Source: Clostridiales bacterium (GTDB lineage Bacteria > Bacillota > Clostridia > Lachnospirales > Lachnospiraceae). Taken from it: DNA of 46,150 nucleotides. The translations under genes were made by a program, and so were the position numbers. Below the pieces are notes generated by a model. That model was not told where the DNA came from. It did no database searches and was given only the letters and a program-made list of their open reading frames with translations. Below are positions 1 to 7,437 of the stretch, in pieces. The number at the start of each line of letters is the position of its first letter. Positions within the stretch are counted from its first letter, which is position 1. The stretch spans positions 1-46,150 of the forward strand of contig JAJQDV010000020.1 in assembly GCA_021202015.1 (NCBI GenBank), in the 5' to 3' direction.

Positions 1-139
1 TCGTAACTGTTCAGTACCTTCACAGTTACGAGGAAAAGTCCATTTAAAATCGCTGCGCGATGGGACTTTTCCTTGTATAATTTACGTCATCATACGTACT
101 TCGCAGCAAGTGCGAAGCACTATCCTGAACAGTTACGAA
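1..139. repeat. Structured intergenic repeat element with terminal inverted repeats (copy 1)
   Basis: The first bases TCGTAACTGTTCAG (1-14) return as the perfect reverse complement CTGAACAGTTACGA at 125-138. Inside lie a second arm (CAGTTACG, 23-30), a long hairpin with arms GGAAAAGTCC and GGACTTTTCC (about 32-72), and a smaller hairpin CTTCGCA/TGCGAAG near 100-118. The hairpin-plus-arm part is found again in inverted orientation at 14197-14263. The left flank is outside the window, so a target-site duplication cannot be tested. The element ends about 25 bases before yhbY, so it may also affect that transcript. Confidence 0.75.
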
Positions 140-167
140 TTTTCAGTGAAATAAGAGGATTATGAAA

Positions 168-455
168 ATGACGAGTAAACAGAGAGCTTATCTGAGAGGT
201 CTGGCGAATGATCTTGAACCGATTGTCCAGATCGGAAAGGGCAGTCTGACTCCGGAGATCGTAGCAGCTGTCGAGGAGGGATTCAATACCCGGGAGCTGA
301 TCAAGGTTTCTATTTTAAAAAACTGTTTAGACGATCCGCGTCAGATGGCGGATATGATCGCGGAGCGCACGCATTCGCAGGTGGTGCAGGTGATCGGGAA
401 GAAGATCGTACTGTATCGGCCGGACAGGGAGAAACCGAAGATCGTGCTTCCGTAA
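168..455 (+). CDS. yhbY: YhbY/CRM-domain RNA-binding protein
   Basis: Small single-domain protein of the CRM (YhbY) family, which binds RNA and is linked to assembly of the large ribosomal subunit. It opens with the typical TSKQRAYLRGLAN segment, followed by the GKGSLTPEIVAAVEEGFNTREL helix region and an IGKKIVLYRP strand near the end, giving the usual length of about 95 residues. The start at 168 is preferred over an in-frame ATG at 162, because the AAGAGGA ribosome site (153-159) is 8 bases from 168 but only 2 from 162. It is followed by nadD, yqeK and rsfS, the standard order downstream of obg in Firmicutes, so it is probably part of that operon. Confidence 0.93.
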   Translation: MTSKQRAYLRGLANDLEPIVQIGKGSLTPEIVAAVEEGFNTRELIKVSILKNCLDDPRQMADMIAERTHSQVVQVIGKKIVLYRPDREKPKIVLP

Positions 456-478
456 CACATTGCAGCAGAGGAAATAAA

Positions 479-1093
479 GTGAGTAAAAAAACAAACCGGG
501 TCGGGATTTTCGGCGGTACCTTTCACCCGATCCATTACGGCCATCTGATGATCGCGGAAAATGCATGCGAACAGTTTGCGCTTGAAAAGGTGGTTTTTAT
601 GCCAACCGGACACGCGCCGCACAAGGCTTACGCCGGGGAGGAAATGGACCGGCACCGCTGCCGCATGGTGGAGCTGGCGATCGAAAATAATCCCGTGTTC
701 GGGATTTCGAGGCGGGAGGTGGACAGCCTCTCTGTGAATTATACCTTTCAGACGCTCAGGCAGCTGAATCAGGAGTTTACGGAAACACGGTTTTATTTTA
801 TACTCGGCGCGGACTCTCTTTTTGACTTTCAACTCTGGAAGCATCCGGAGCAGATCTGCCGGGAGGCGACGATCCTCGCAGCTGTGCGGGATGATTTTGA
901 TGAGGAACGGGTGGACAGTCAGATACACCTTCTGACCGAACAGTTCGGGGGAGAAATCTATCGGCTGGACACGCCGAATTTTAAGGTGTCCAGCGAGGAG
1001 ATCCGCGACCGTGTGAAGAACGGGCATACGATCCGTTACCTCGTTCCCGACGCCGTCGCGGCGTATATACGGGAACATCAGCTGTACAGATGA
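479..1093 (+). CDS. nadD: Nicotinate-nucleotide adenylyltransferase
   Basis: Cytosolic enzyme that transfers AMP from ATP to nicotinate mononucleotide, making deamido-NAD in NAD biosynthesis. The nucleotidyltransferase signature GGTFHPIHYGH is at residues 12-22, including the HxGH-type motif (HYGH, 19-22), and the late SSEEIR motif is present near residue 169. The length of 204 residues is normal. Translation starts at a GTG, with AGAGGAAA a few bases upstream. It lies between yhbY and yqeK, and the same neighbourhood is seen in many Firmicutes. Confidence 0.95.
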   Translation: MSKKTNRVGIFGGTFHPIHYGHLMIAENACEQFALEKVVFMPTGHAPHKAYAGEEMDRHRCRMVELAIENNPVFGISRREVDSLSVNYTFQTLRQLNQEFTETRFYFILGADSLFDFQLWKHPEQICREATILAAVRDDFDEERVDSQIHLLTEQFGGEIYRLDTPNFKVSSEEIRDRVKNGHTIRYLVPDAVAAYIREHQLYR

Positions 1094-1159
1094 TGCGGGC
1101 GCTGTTCGTACGTGAAATGATTGCTGAAAGAATCGGCAGTCCGCGGCGGGAGTGGTCGA

Positions 1160-1188
1160 ACGGACGAAAACAGGAATTTGACACTACC
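1160..1188 (+). repeat. 29-bp leader repeat, copy A (upstream of yqeK)
   Basis: A 29-base stretch beginning ACGGACGAAAACAGG and ending GACACTACC matches 12501-12529 at all but one position (G/A at the sixth base context ACGGACG/ACGGACA). Here it is bracketed by CGGACG (1161-1166) and CGTCCG (1188-1193), which could form a stem. Both copies lie about 20 bases upstream of a ribosome-binding site. Function unknown. Confidence 0.7.
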
Positions 1189-1212
1189 GTCCGTGAGCAG
1201 ATGGAGAGAACC

Positions 1213-1788
1213 ATGAAATATAAGGAAATTCAGCAGCATCTGAAAGAATCCCTGAAAGAGACTCGTTTCAGGCATACCATGGGCGTTGTCGAGACGGCGG
1301 TTCAGCTTGCACAGATTTACGGATGCAGTAAAAAAAAAGCAAAATACGCGGCACTCCTTCATGACTGCGCCAAATATCTGCCTGATCAGGATAAAATAAC
1401 CATGTGCAGAAGAGAGGGAGTCCCGATCAGCCGCGCGGAGATGGAAAATCCTTCTCTTCTGCATGCCAAATGCGGCGCGATTCTCGCGAGACAGGTTTAC
1501 GGCGTTGAGGATGAGGAGATTCTGCACGCCATTCGAGTTCATACTACGGGGGTTCCGAATATGAGTCTGCTGGATCAGATCCTGTTTGTCGCGGATTATA
1601 TCGAACCGGGACGCACTTCAGCGCCGAATCTCGACAGGCTGCGGGAGCTTTCGCTGCACGATCTGGATATGACAACGTATCGGATTCTTGAGGATACTGT
1701 TTCTTACCTGAATGACATAAAGGACGCCGGTATCGATCCCACAACCATGAAAACATGGCAGTTTTATAAAGAACTGACGTCACTATGA
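1213..1788 (+). CDS. yqeK: YqeK-type HD-domain hydrolase (likely diadenosine tetraphosphatase)
   Basis: HD-superfamily metal-dependent phosphohydrolase of the YqeK group. Characterised members split diadenosine tetraphosphate symmetrically into ADP. Metal-ligand residues are visible: H21 in RFRHTMGV, H50-D51 in ALLHDCAK, then IRVHTTG and the ADYIEPGR segment typical of the family. The frame is open from 1090, but the upstream part covers a repeated leader sequence (1160-1188) and has no family similarity. The ATG at 1213 has GGAGAG just upstream and gives the normal length of about 190 residues. The last codons and the stop fall in the first unit of a 20-bp tandem array, so the C-terminal tail KELTSL may be repeat-derived. 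Confidence 0.9.
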   Translation: MKYKEIQQHLKESLKETRFRHTMGVVETAVQLAQIYGCSKKKAKYAALLHDCAKYLPDQDKITMCRREGVPISRAEMENPSLLHAKCGAILARQVYGVEDEEILHAIRVHTTGVPNMSLLDQILFVADYIEPGRTSAPNLDRLRELSLHDLDMTTYRILEDTVSYLNDIKDAGIDPTTMKTWQFYKELTSL

Positions 1789-1887
1789 AAGAACTGACGT
1801 CACTATGAAAGAACTGACGTCACTATGAAAGAACTGATCTAACTGTGAAAGTATTGATGTAACTGTGGAAGTACTGAACAGTTATGA
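1768..1887 (+). repeat. Six-unit 20-bp tandem repeat at the yqeK 3' end
   Basis: Unit AAAGAACTGACGTCACTATG occurs three times exactly (1768-1787, 1788-1807, 1808-1827). It continues in three diverging units (1828-1847, 1848-1867, 1868-1887) that turn into AACTGTGAAAGTATTG and finally GTACTGAACAGTTATGA. The first three contain the palindrome TGACGTCA. The last units match the arm of the TAACTG/CAGTTA repeat seen at 1-30 and 14231-14263, so the array seems to be an expansion from that element. The yqeK stop codon is inside the array. Confidence 0.9.
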
Positions 1888-1916
1888 AACGGCAATGAAC
1901 GAAAGGAGATTTTCGA

Positions 1917-2270
1917 ATGAATGACGCATCGAGAAAAATGGCAAAAATTGCCTGCAAGGCCCTGACGGAAAAAAAAGTGGAAGACGTCCGGGTGATTGAC
2001 ATCAGTGAGATCTCGGTGATTGCCGATTATTTTGTGATTGCGGACGCGGCGAATTCCAATCAGCTGCAGGCGATGATGGATGCGGTGGATGAAGCGCTCA
2101 TAAAATCCGGCTGCGGGCAGGGAAGGATCGAGGGCAACCAGAAATCCAGCTGGGTGCTGATGGATTACAGGGATATCATTGTTCATCTCTTTACAAAGGA
2201 AGACCGCCTGTTTTATGACCTGGAACGAATCTGGAAGGACGGAAAGTTCATAGCGGCAGACGAGCTGTAG
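1917..2270 (+). CDS. rsfS: Ribosome silencing factor RsfS
   Basis: RsfS (DUF143/Iojap family) binds ribosomal protein uL14 and keeps the subunits apart when nutrients are short. The family core VIDISEISVIADYFVIADAANSNQ is at about residues 24-47, followed by GRIEGNQKSSWVLMDYRDIIVHLF, both nearly canonical. The length of 117 residues is normal. A strong AAAGGAG site lies just upstream of the ATG. It follows yqeK as expected, but the tandem array at 1768-1887 separates the two genes, where other Firmicutes often have a short gap or a lytR-type gene. Confidence 0.95.
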   Translation: MNDASRKMAKIACKALTEKKVEDVRVIDISEISVIADYFVIADAANSNQLQAMMDAVDEALIKSGCGQGRIEGNQKSSWVLMDYRDIIVHLFTKEDRLFYDLERIWKDGKFIAADEL

Positions 2271-2316
2271 ACTGCTTGTGTAATGTGATACGGACAGCGA
2301 TACAAGCCCGTTGTTT

Positions 2317-2330
2317 CGAACATACATTCT
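2317..2330. promoter_or_regulatory. Candidate LexA operator upstream of lexA
   Basis: CGAACATACATTCT matches the Gram-positive LexA box (CGAACATATGTTCG type) at 11 of 14 positions. It lies 130 bases upstream of lexA and directly upstream of a weak promoter-like stretch (TTGCGA at 2341-2346, TAAGAT at 2364-2369, 17-base spacing). Autoregulation of lexA by such a box is the rule in Firmicutes. The right half-site is degenerate, so the call is moderate. Confidence 0.5.
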
Positions 2331-2459
2331 GAAAATGTATTTGCGATTCACAGAAATCTGTGATAAGATAATATACAAAGAAAAGATGCATCGCTGCATG
2401 GATATCCGCAGCACGAGAAGAACATAAGAACATAAGAAAAAAGACGGGAGAGTTGTGCT

Positions 2460-3074
2460 ATGTCAAAAGGCAAGATCAGCAAAAAACAATCTGAAATTCT
2501 GGAATTTATCAAATCACAGATCCTTCAGAAGGGATATCCGCCCGCCGTCCGTGAGATCTGCGAGGCGGTTCATCTGAAGTCTACATCTTCCGTCCACTCA
2601 CATCTGGAGACGCTGGAGAAGAACGGTTACATCCGCAGGGATCCGACGAAGCCGCGGGCGATCGAGATTATTGACAACTCTTTTCAGCTGACCCGGCGGG
2701 AGATGGTGCAGGTGCCGGTCGTCGGGCGTGTGGCCGCCGGCGAACCGATTCTTGCAATGCAGAATATTCAGGATTATTTTCCGATTCCGGCGGAGTTTAT
2801 GCCGAATGCCCGGACGTTTATGCTGACGGTGAAGGGCGAGAGTATGGTAAACGCCGGTGTTTTTGACGGCGATATGATTCTCGTCCGGCAGCAGCAGACC
2901 GCGGAGAACGGCGACATGGTCGTCGCGCTTGTGGATGATTCCGCTACGGTCAAGACCTTTTACAAAGAGGACGGCTATTATCGGCTGCAGCCGGAGAATG
3001 ATGCGATGGAGCCGATCCTCGTGAAGGAAGCGTCGATCCTCGGCAAAGTGATCGGCGTATTCCGGTTCCTGTAA
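2460..3074 (+). CDS. lexA: LexA repressor
   Basis: SOS-response repressor with self-cleaving activity. The N-terminal winged helix-turn-helix contains KKQSEILEFIKSQILQKGYPPAVREIC and STSSVHSHLETLEKNGYIRR. The cleavage site is Ala93-Gly94 (RVAAGEP), and the catalytic dyad is Ser128 in KGESMVNAG and Lys165 in ATVKTFY. The length of 204 residues is usual. The start is supported by GGGAGAG about 10 bases upstream. The gene stands alone between rsfS and a CsoR-type sensor, with a candidate LexA box upstream at 2317. Confidence 0.97.
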   Translation: MSKGKISKKQSEILEFIKSQILQKGYPPAVREICEAVHLKSTSSVHSHLETLEKNGYIRRDPTKPRAIEIIDNSFQLTRREMVQVPVVGRVAAGEPILAMQNIQDYFPIPAEFMPNARTFMLTVKGESMVNAGVFDGDMILVRQQQTAENGDMVVALVDDSATVKTFYKEDGYYRLQPENDAMEPILVKEASILGKVIGVFRFL

Positions 3075-3105
3075 CGATTTTGGAAGAACAGACGGAGGGA
3101 CATTC

Positions 3106-3435
3106 ATGCAGAAACAAAATCATGACGGAATATCGCATGATTACGATCATTCAACCCCGCATTCGCACGATCACAATCATCCGAACGCAAAGGCAGTCTC
3201 GAACCGTCTGGCCAGGGCGATCGGCCATCTGGAATCCGTCAAGCGCATGGTGGATAACGGCGAGGACTGCACGCAGGTGCTCATTCAGCTCGCCGCCGTC
3301 CGCTCCGCGATCAATAACGCAGGGAAGGTGCTGCTTTCCGACCATATTAATCACTGTATGGTGGATGCGGTTGAGAACAAAGATTATCAGAAAATACAGG
3401 AGCTGAATGAGGCCATTCAGATATTCATCAAATAA
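3106..3435 (+). CDS. CsoR/RcnR-family metal-sensing repressor
   Basis: All-helical DNA-binding repressor of the CsoR (DUF156) family, whose members respond to copper, nickel, formaldehyde or sulfide. Cys55, His80 and Cys84 reproduce the 25- and 4-residue spacing of the Cu(I) ligands Cys36-His61-Cys65 of the Mycobacterium CsoR, so a copper sensor is the best guess. The N-terminus carries an unusual His/Asp-rich stretch (residues 6-25, seven histidines) that could bind metal. No copper ATPase, chaperone or other transport gene is nearby, so the target operon must be elsewhere. The 3' end is partly duplicated directly downstream. Confidence 0.88.
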   Translation: MQKQNHDGISHDYDHSTPHSHDHNHPNAKAVSNRLARAIGHLESVKRMVDNGEDCTQVLIQLAAVRSAINNAGKVLLSDHINHCMVDAVENKDYQKIQELNEAIQIFIK

Positions 3436-3474
3436 ATTTCAGAAGGTTATAATTCATCAAATCAGTTTTCAGGA
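3423..3474 (+). repeat. Direct duplication at the 3' end of the CsoR-type gene
   Basis: ATTCATCAAATAAATTTCAG (from 3423, including the stop codon) is repeated with few changes as ATTCATCAAATCAGTTTTCAG (from 3452) at a period of 29 bases. The second copy ends in the ribosome site AGGAGG of the following gene. Between them lies a TATAAT (3448-3453) that could be a -10 element for the isomerase genes. Confidence 0.7.
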
Positions 3475-3484
3475 GGTTCTACAA

Positions 3485-3952
3485 GTGGGTAAAATTTTTC
3501 GATTTGACACGGATGTAGATACGGACCAGATCATAGCGTCCCAGTATCTGCTCTATCCGACGATAGATGAGATGAAGGCGCATACGTTTGAATCCCTCGA
3601 CCAGAAGTTTGCTTCTGATGTACGGCCGGGGGATTTTGTGGTGGCAAATGAGAATTTCGGCTGCGGTTCCTCTCGGGAACAGGCGCCGTCCGTGCTGAAA
3701 GCGCTCGGTGTGAAAGCGGTGATCGCGAAATCCTTCGCGCGGATTTTCTACCGCAATGCCATCAATATCGGCCTGCCGGTCATTGTGAGTAAGGAGTTAT
3801 ACGATGCGGTACACGCGGGCGATGAGATGGAACTGTCCCTTACAGAGGGAATTGCAAGAGTGAACGGACAGGAGTTTGTCTGTACGAAGCTGCCGCCCTA
3901 TATGCAGGGGATCCTGGATCAGGGCGGACTGATCGCTTCCCTGAATCAGTGA
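3485..3952 (+). CDS. Isopropylmalate-isomerase/homoaconitase-type small subunit, pair 1
   Basis: Small swivel-domain subunit of the aconitase superfamily (LeuD-like, 155 residues, the short archaeal/clostridial type). Motifs: DTDVDTDQIIASQYLLY at the start, NFGCGSSREQAP and AKSFARIFYRNAINIGLP. The loop after the conserved tyrosine reads YLLY (21-24). In methanogen enzymes, as I recall, this loop is YLRT for isopropylmalate isomerase and YLVY for homoaconitase, so the substrate is open. The GTG at 3485 follows AGGAGG at 3471-3476. The frame is open further upstream, but that part is the duplicated csoR tail. It is paired with the large subunit at 4000. Confidence 0.88.
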   Translation: MGKIFRFDTDVDTDQIIASQYLLYPTIDEMKAHTFESLDQKFASDVRPGDFVVANENFGCGSSREQAPSVLKALGVKAVIAKSFARIFYRNAINIGLPVIVSKELYDAVHAGDEMELSLTEGIARVNGQEFVCTKLPPYMQGILDQGGLIASLNQ

Positions 3953-3999
3953 ATCTGAGACATACCAATATCTGAAAACAACGGAGGTTTCTGAATTTT

Positions 4000-5250
4000 A
4001 TGGGAATGACAATTGCTGAAAAAATCATCGCCGCGGCGGCCGGGGAAAAAGAGGTGCGTGCCGGCGATATCCATACGGTGGAGGTAGACCGTCTGATGAG
4101 CAACGACGGCACCACCCATCTGACGATCGATATGTACAACAATCAGCTGAAAGATCCGCACATTGCCGATGTAAATAAGCTGGTCTGGATCGTGGATCAC
4201 AATGTCCCCGCGGACAGTCCGAAAACGGCTGCCTCACAGAAAAAAATGCGGGATTTTGCGAAGGAGCACGGGATTACGTTTTATGAAGGGAAGGGCGTCT
4301 GTCATCAGATCATGATGGAGAACCATGTCCGGCCGGGAGAGCTGATCTTCGGAGCGGACAGCCATACCTGCGCCTACGGCGCACTGGGGGCATTCGGGAC
4401 CGGCGTCGGCTGTACGGATTATCTGTACGCCATGGTGACCGGCACCTCCTGGGTGCTCGTCCCGGAGACAATCCGGTTTCACCTTACCGGGAAGCTGCCT
4501 GAGGGCGTTTATGCGCGCGACCTGATCCTGACCATCATCGGACGTATCGGCGCAAACGGCGCGAATTATAAGGCGATGGAGTTTTGCGGGGAGGGCTTAA
4601 AGACCCTGACCATGAGCGACCGCATCGCCATCTGCAATCTCTGTGTCGAGGCCGGCGCGAAGACCGCTTTGATGGAGGTGGATGAAACAGCCCTGGATTA
4701 CTTAAAGCAGCGCGGCAGAGAGCCGAAGCACATTTTTTCAAGCGATCCCGACGCCGTTTTTGCCGAGGAGTACGAGATTGACCTCGGCGTGATCACTCCG
4801 GTCGTGGCGAAGCCGCATTTTGTGGACAATCTTGTGAATGCAAAAAAATGCGCGGGTATAAAGATCGACGAGGCTTTTCTCGGATCCTGCAATAACGGAA
4901 GGATCGAGGACCTGCGCGTCGGCGCGGAGATCATCCGCGGGAGGAAGGTTCACCCGCTCGTTCGTTTCCTGGTGGTACCGGCCAGCCAGGAGGTGTACGC
5001 TCAGGCGTTGAAGGAAGGGCTGATTCAGACATTTCTGGACGCCGGAGCCATCGTCATGAATGCGAACTGCAGCGTCTGCTGGGGCAGCTGCCAGGGCGTC
5101 ATCGGCGAGGGAGAGACCCTCATCAGCACCGGCACGAGAAATTTCAAAGGGCGCGCGGGGCATGCGGAGTCGTTTGTATATCTGGCTTCCGCGGCGACGG
5201 TCACGGCCTCCGCGATCCGGGGTGAGATCACGACGGCGGATATGCTTTAA
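4000..5250 (+). CDS. Isopropylmalate-isomerase/homoaconitase-type large subunit, pair 1
   Basis: Catalytic large subunit of an aconitase-superfamily hydro-lyase that moves a hydroxyl group on a 2- or 3-substituted malate through a [4Fe-4S] cluster. Cluster ligands are Cys297 (GSCNNGR), Cys357 and Cys360 (NCSVC). GADSHTCAYGALGAFGTGVG and the GANGANYKAMEF block are family signatures. The usual SCTNGR is SCNNGR here. Its 416 residues match the short LeuC type. It follows its small subunit by 47 bases, with GGAGG 12 bases upstream of the ATG. The true substrate (isopropylmalate, homocitrate, dimethylmalate, citramalate) cannot be decided from sequence alone. Confidence 0.88.
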   Translation: MGMTIAEKIIAAAAGEKEVRAGDIHTVEVDRLMSNDGTTHLTIDMYNNQLKDPHIADVNKLVWIVDHNVPADSPKTAASQKKMRDFAKEHGITFYEGKGVCHQIMMENHVRPGELIFGADSHTCAYGALGAFGTGVGCTDYLYAMVTGTSWVLVPETIRFHLTGKLPEGVYARDLILTIIGRIGANGANYKAMEFCGEGLKTLTMSDRIAICNLCVEAGAKTALMEVDETALDYLKQRGREPKHIFSSDPDAVFAEEYEIDLGVITPVVAKPHFVDNLVNAKKCAGIKIDEAFLGSCNNGRIEDLRVGAEIIRGRKVHPLVRFLVVPASQEVYAQALKEGLIQTFLDAGAIVMNANCSVCWGSCQGVIGEGETLISTGTRNFKGRAGHAESFVYLASAATVTASAIRGEITTADML

Positions 5251-5377
5251 ATTTGCGCAGGGCTGCGTGTAAAAATTATGCGGCAGAGCCGCTCGCAGCC
5301 CGTGCGGCGAGTATGAGGTGAAAAAGAATGCGCCCTGGCACATCCACAGTGCATATGTATTCAGAAGGAGATTTATC

Positions 5378-5872
5378 ATGGAACAATTTACCGGAAAAGT
5401 CTGGGTACTCGGCGACGACATCGACACCGATATCATCATGCCGACCGAATATCTGGCCTTAAAAACCGTAGAAGATATGAAACCCTACGCTTTTTCTCCG
5501 CTTCGTCCGGAGCTGGCGTCTCAGATCTCGCCCGGCGACATCCTCGTAGCCGGTTCCAATTTCGGCTGCGGCTCCTCCAGGGAGCAGGCGCCGGAGGTCA
5601 TCAAAGCGCTGGGGGTACGCTGCGTCATCGCGAAATCCTACGCGCGGATATTTTTCCGAAACGCCATCAACAACGGACTGCTTCTCATTGAGAATCCGGA
5701 TATCCGGGCGGATGTGAAAGAGGGAGACGAGATCACGGTGACCGTCAATGCGCATATCGCGCTCGGTGAAAAGCGTTATCCGATTGCTTCCCTGCCGGAG
5801 AACCTCGTGGACATCCTACAGGCCGGCGGCCTTGTAAAAGCGATGCGCAGACGAAACGGTCTGTCAGATTAG
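5378..5872 (+). CDS. leuD: Isopropylmalate-isomerase/homoaconitase-type small subunit, pair 2
   Basis: Second LeuD-like small subunit (164 residues). It shares DTDIIMPTEYL, NFGCGSSREQAPEVIKALGV and AKSYARIFFRNAINNGLL with the pair 1 subunit, so the two come from a duplication, but an old one given the many differences. Its specificity loop reads YLAL (25-28). AAGGAG lies 7-8 bases upstream of the ATG at 5378, which is preferred over the longer open frame from 5318. The gene symbol is tentative: either pair could be the true leucine enzyme. The last 40-odd bases are duplicated downstream at 5900-5945. Confidence 0.85.
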   Translation: MEQFTGKVWVLGDDIDTDIIMPTEYLALKTVEDMKPYAFSPLRPELASQISPGDILVAGSNFGCGSSREQAPEVIKALGVRCVIAKSYARIFFRNAINNGLLLIENPDIRADVKEGDEITVTVNAHIALGEKRYPIASLPENLVDILQAGGLVKAMRRRNGLSD

Positions 5873-5945
5873 CAGCTTTGAACGGAGTCAGCCGCACCAT
5901 GGTAAAGGCGATGCGCAGACGAAACGGTCTGGCTGATTAACAGCT
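5832..5945 (+). repeat. Partial duplication of the leuD2 3' end
   Basis: The end of the gene (5832-5877, including the stop) reappears at 5900-5945 with a period of 68 bases. Both contain CGATGCGCAGACGAAACGGT and run through the stop codon to CAGCT. Only a handful of positions differ over about 46 bases. The second copy is not in a gene of its own and reads as a remnant tail between leuD2 and leuC2. Confidence 0.9.
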
Positions 5946-6002
5946 GATGCAGTCCGGAAATCTGACCGGAATTCAGAAAGAATAAGAACAGGAGTGACTG
6001 CC

Positions 6003-7244
6003 ATGGGACATACCATGATTGAGAAAATAATCGGGCGAAACGTCAAAAAGGAGGTCCGCCCGGGGGATATCGTGACCGTGAACGCAGACCGCGTGATGAT
6101 TCACGATATCTTTATTCCGTTTGTCGCGGAAAAGTTTGAGGAGATGGGTTTTTCGAAGCTTTGGGATCCGGACCGTGTCGTCCTTATCTACGATCATCTC
6201 GTCCCCGCGAGCCAGGTGGACGACACGAGACATTTTCGTGCCGGAAATGACTTTGCGGAGAAATACGGCATGAAAAACGTACATCGTTCCGACGGCATCT
6301 GCCACCAGCTCATGACGGAGGCGGGCTACGTGAAGCCGGGCGATATCGTGTTCGGGACGGACAGCCACACGACGACCTACGGCTGCGTCGGGGCGTTTTC
6401 CTCCGGAATCGGATATACGGAGATGGCAGGGATTCTCGGCACGGGACAGCTCTGGGTGCGCGTCCCGGAGACGATCAAAGTGACGATCAACGGGAACATG
6501 CCGGCCGGTCTGATGTCAAAGGATATCATATTAAGACTCATCGGCGATCTCGGTGCGGACGGTGCGACCTACAAGGCGCTGGAATTTCACGGAGATACCG
6601 TGGAGCGAATGTCCGTGGCGAGCCGGATGACCATGTCGAATATGGCGGTGGAGGCCGGCGCGAAATGTGCGCTGTTCGCGCCGGATGAGAAGACGGCCGA
6701 ATACTGCGGGATTACTCTGAACGGGGAACAGAGAAGCCTGGAGGCAGATACGGACGCATCCTATGCCCGTGAGCTTGTCTATAAAGCGGAGGATCTGGTT
6801 CCTGTCCTGGCCTGTCCCTCGCAGGTGGATAATATCCGGCCCGTTTCCGATCTCGCGGGGACGCCGGTCGACCAGGTATTTCTTGGCTCCTGTACGAACG
6901 GAAGACTGGAAGATCTGATGGCGGCAGCCGAAATCCTGAAAGGAAAAAAGGTCGCTCCTTTTGTGAAGCTGATCGTCACACCGGCGAGCCGTAAAATATT
7001 TGACGCGGCGATAGAGAACGGAACGATGCAGACCCTGATCGACGCGGGGGCGATCGTCACGCATCCCGGCTGCGGCCTCTGCTGCGGACGCACCGGCGGC
7101 ATACTGACGGACGGGGAGAGAGTCGTAGCGACGAATAATCGGAATTTCCTCGGGCGGATGGGAACCTCAAAGGTGGAGATTTTCCTCGCTTCCCCGAAAA
7201 CCGCCGCAGCATGCGCGGTGTCCGGGAGGATTGCTTCCGCCTGA
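6003..7244 (+). CDS. leuC: Isopropylmalate-isomerase/homoaconitase-type large subunit, pair 2
   Basis: Second aconitase-superfamily large subunit (about 413 residues). Cluster ligands are Cys297 (GSCTNGR), Cys357 and Cys360 (GCGLC), at the same positions as in pair 1. FGTDSHTTTYGCVGAFSSGIG and GADGATYKALEF are present. It keeps the canonical SCTNGR, which makes it the more likely of the two to be the leucine-pathway enzyme; that is inference. The ATG at 6003 has AGGAG at 5989-5993; an in-frame ATG at 5994 is too close. The two large subunits are clearly homologous along their whole length but strongly diverged. Confidence 0.87.
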   Translation: MGHTMIEKIIGRNVKKEVRPGDIVTVNADRVMIHDIFIPFVAEKFEEMGFSKLWDPDRVVLIYDHLVPASQVDDTRHFRAGNDFAEKYGMKNVHRSDGICHQLMTEAGYVKPGDIVFGTDSHTTTYGCVGAFSSGIGYTEMAGILGTGQLWVRVPETIKVTINGNMPAGLMSKDIILRLIGDLGADGATYKALEFHGDTVERMSVASRMTMSNMAVEAGAKCALFAPDEKTAEYCGITLNGEQRSLEADTDASYARELVYKAEDLVPVLACPSQVDNIRPVSDLAGTPVDQVFLGSCTNGRLEDLMAAAEILKGKKVAPFVKLIVTPASRKIFDAAIENGTMQTLIDAGAIVTHPGCGLCCGRTGGILTDGERVVATNNRNFLGRMGTSKVEIFLASPKTAAACAVSGRIASA

Positions 7245-7342
7245 AACCGATTCCGCTTTCGTATATTTTCACTGCGGTTAAATAATAAAGAAGCTCAGGC
7301 AGTTATGGATAGAATGTTTTTTCAGAACAACAAAGTATACAT

Positions 7343-7437
7343 TGTTTTTTACGGGACGATATGATAAAATATTTTCTAATATATGCTGATATTCTATAGA
7401 AGGGAATTCCGTATAGATTCATATTGCGCTTTATAAT
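7343..7437 (+). promoter_or_regulatory. AT-rich promoter region of thrC
   Basis: Two candidates can be seen: TTGTTT (7343-7348) with TAAAAT (7365-7370) at 16-base spacing, and an isolated TATAAT at 7432-7437 without a good -35. No T-box specifier or AGGGTGG antiterminator sequence was found in this leader. Confidence 0.4.

Noticed and set aside
76..81. TATAAT within the first repeat element as a yhbY promoter
   Set aside because: No -35 at 16-18 bases upstream, and the gene normally belongs to the upstream obg operon.
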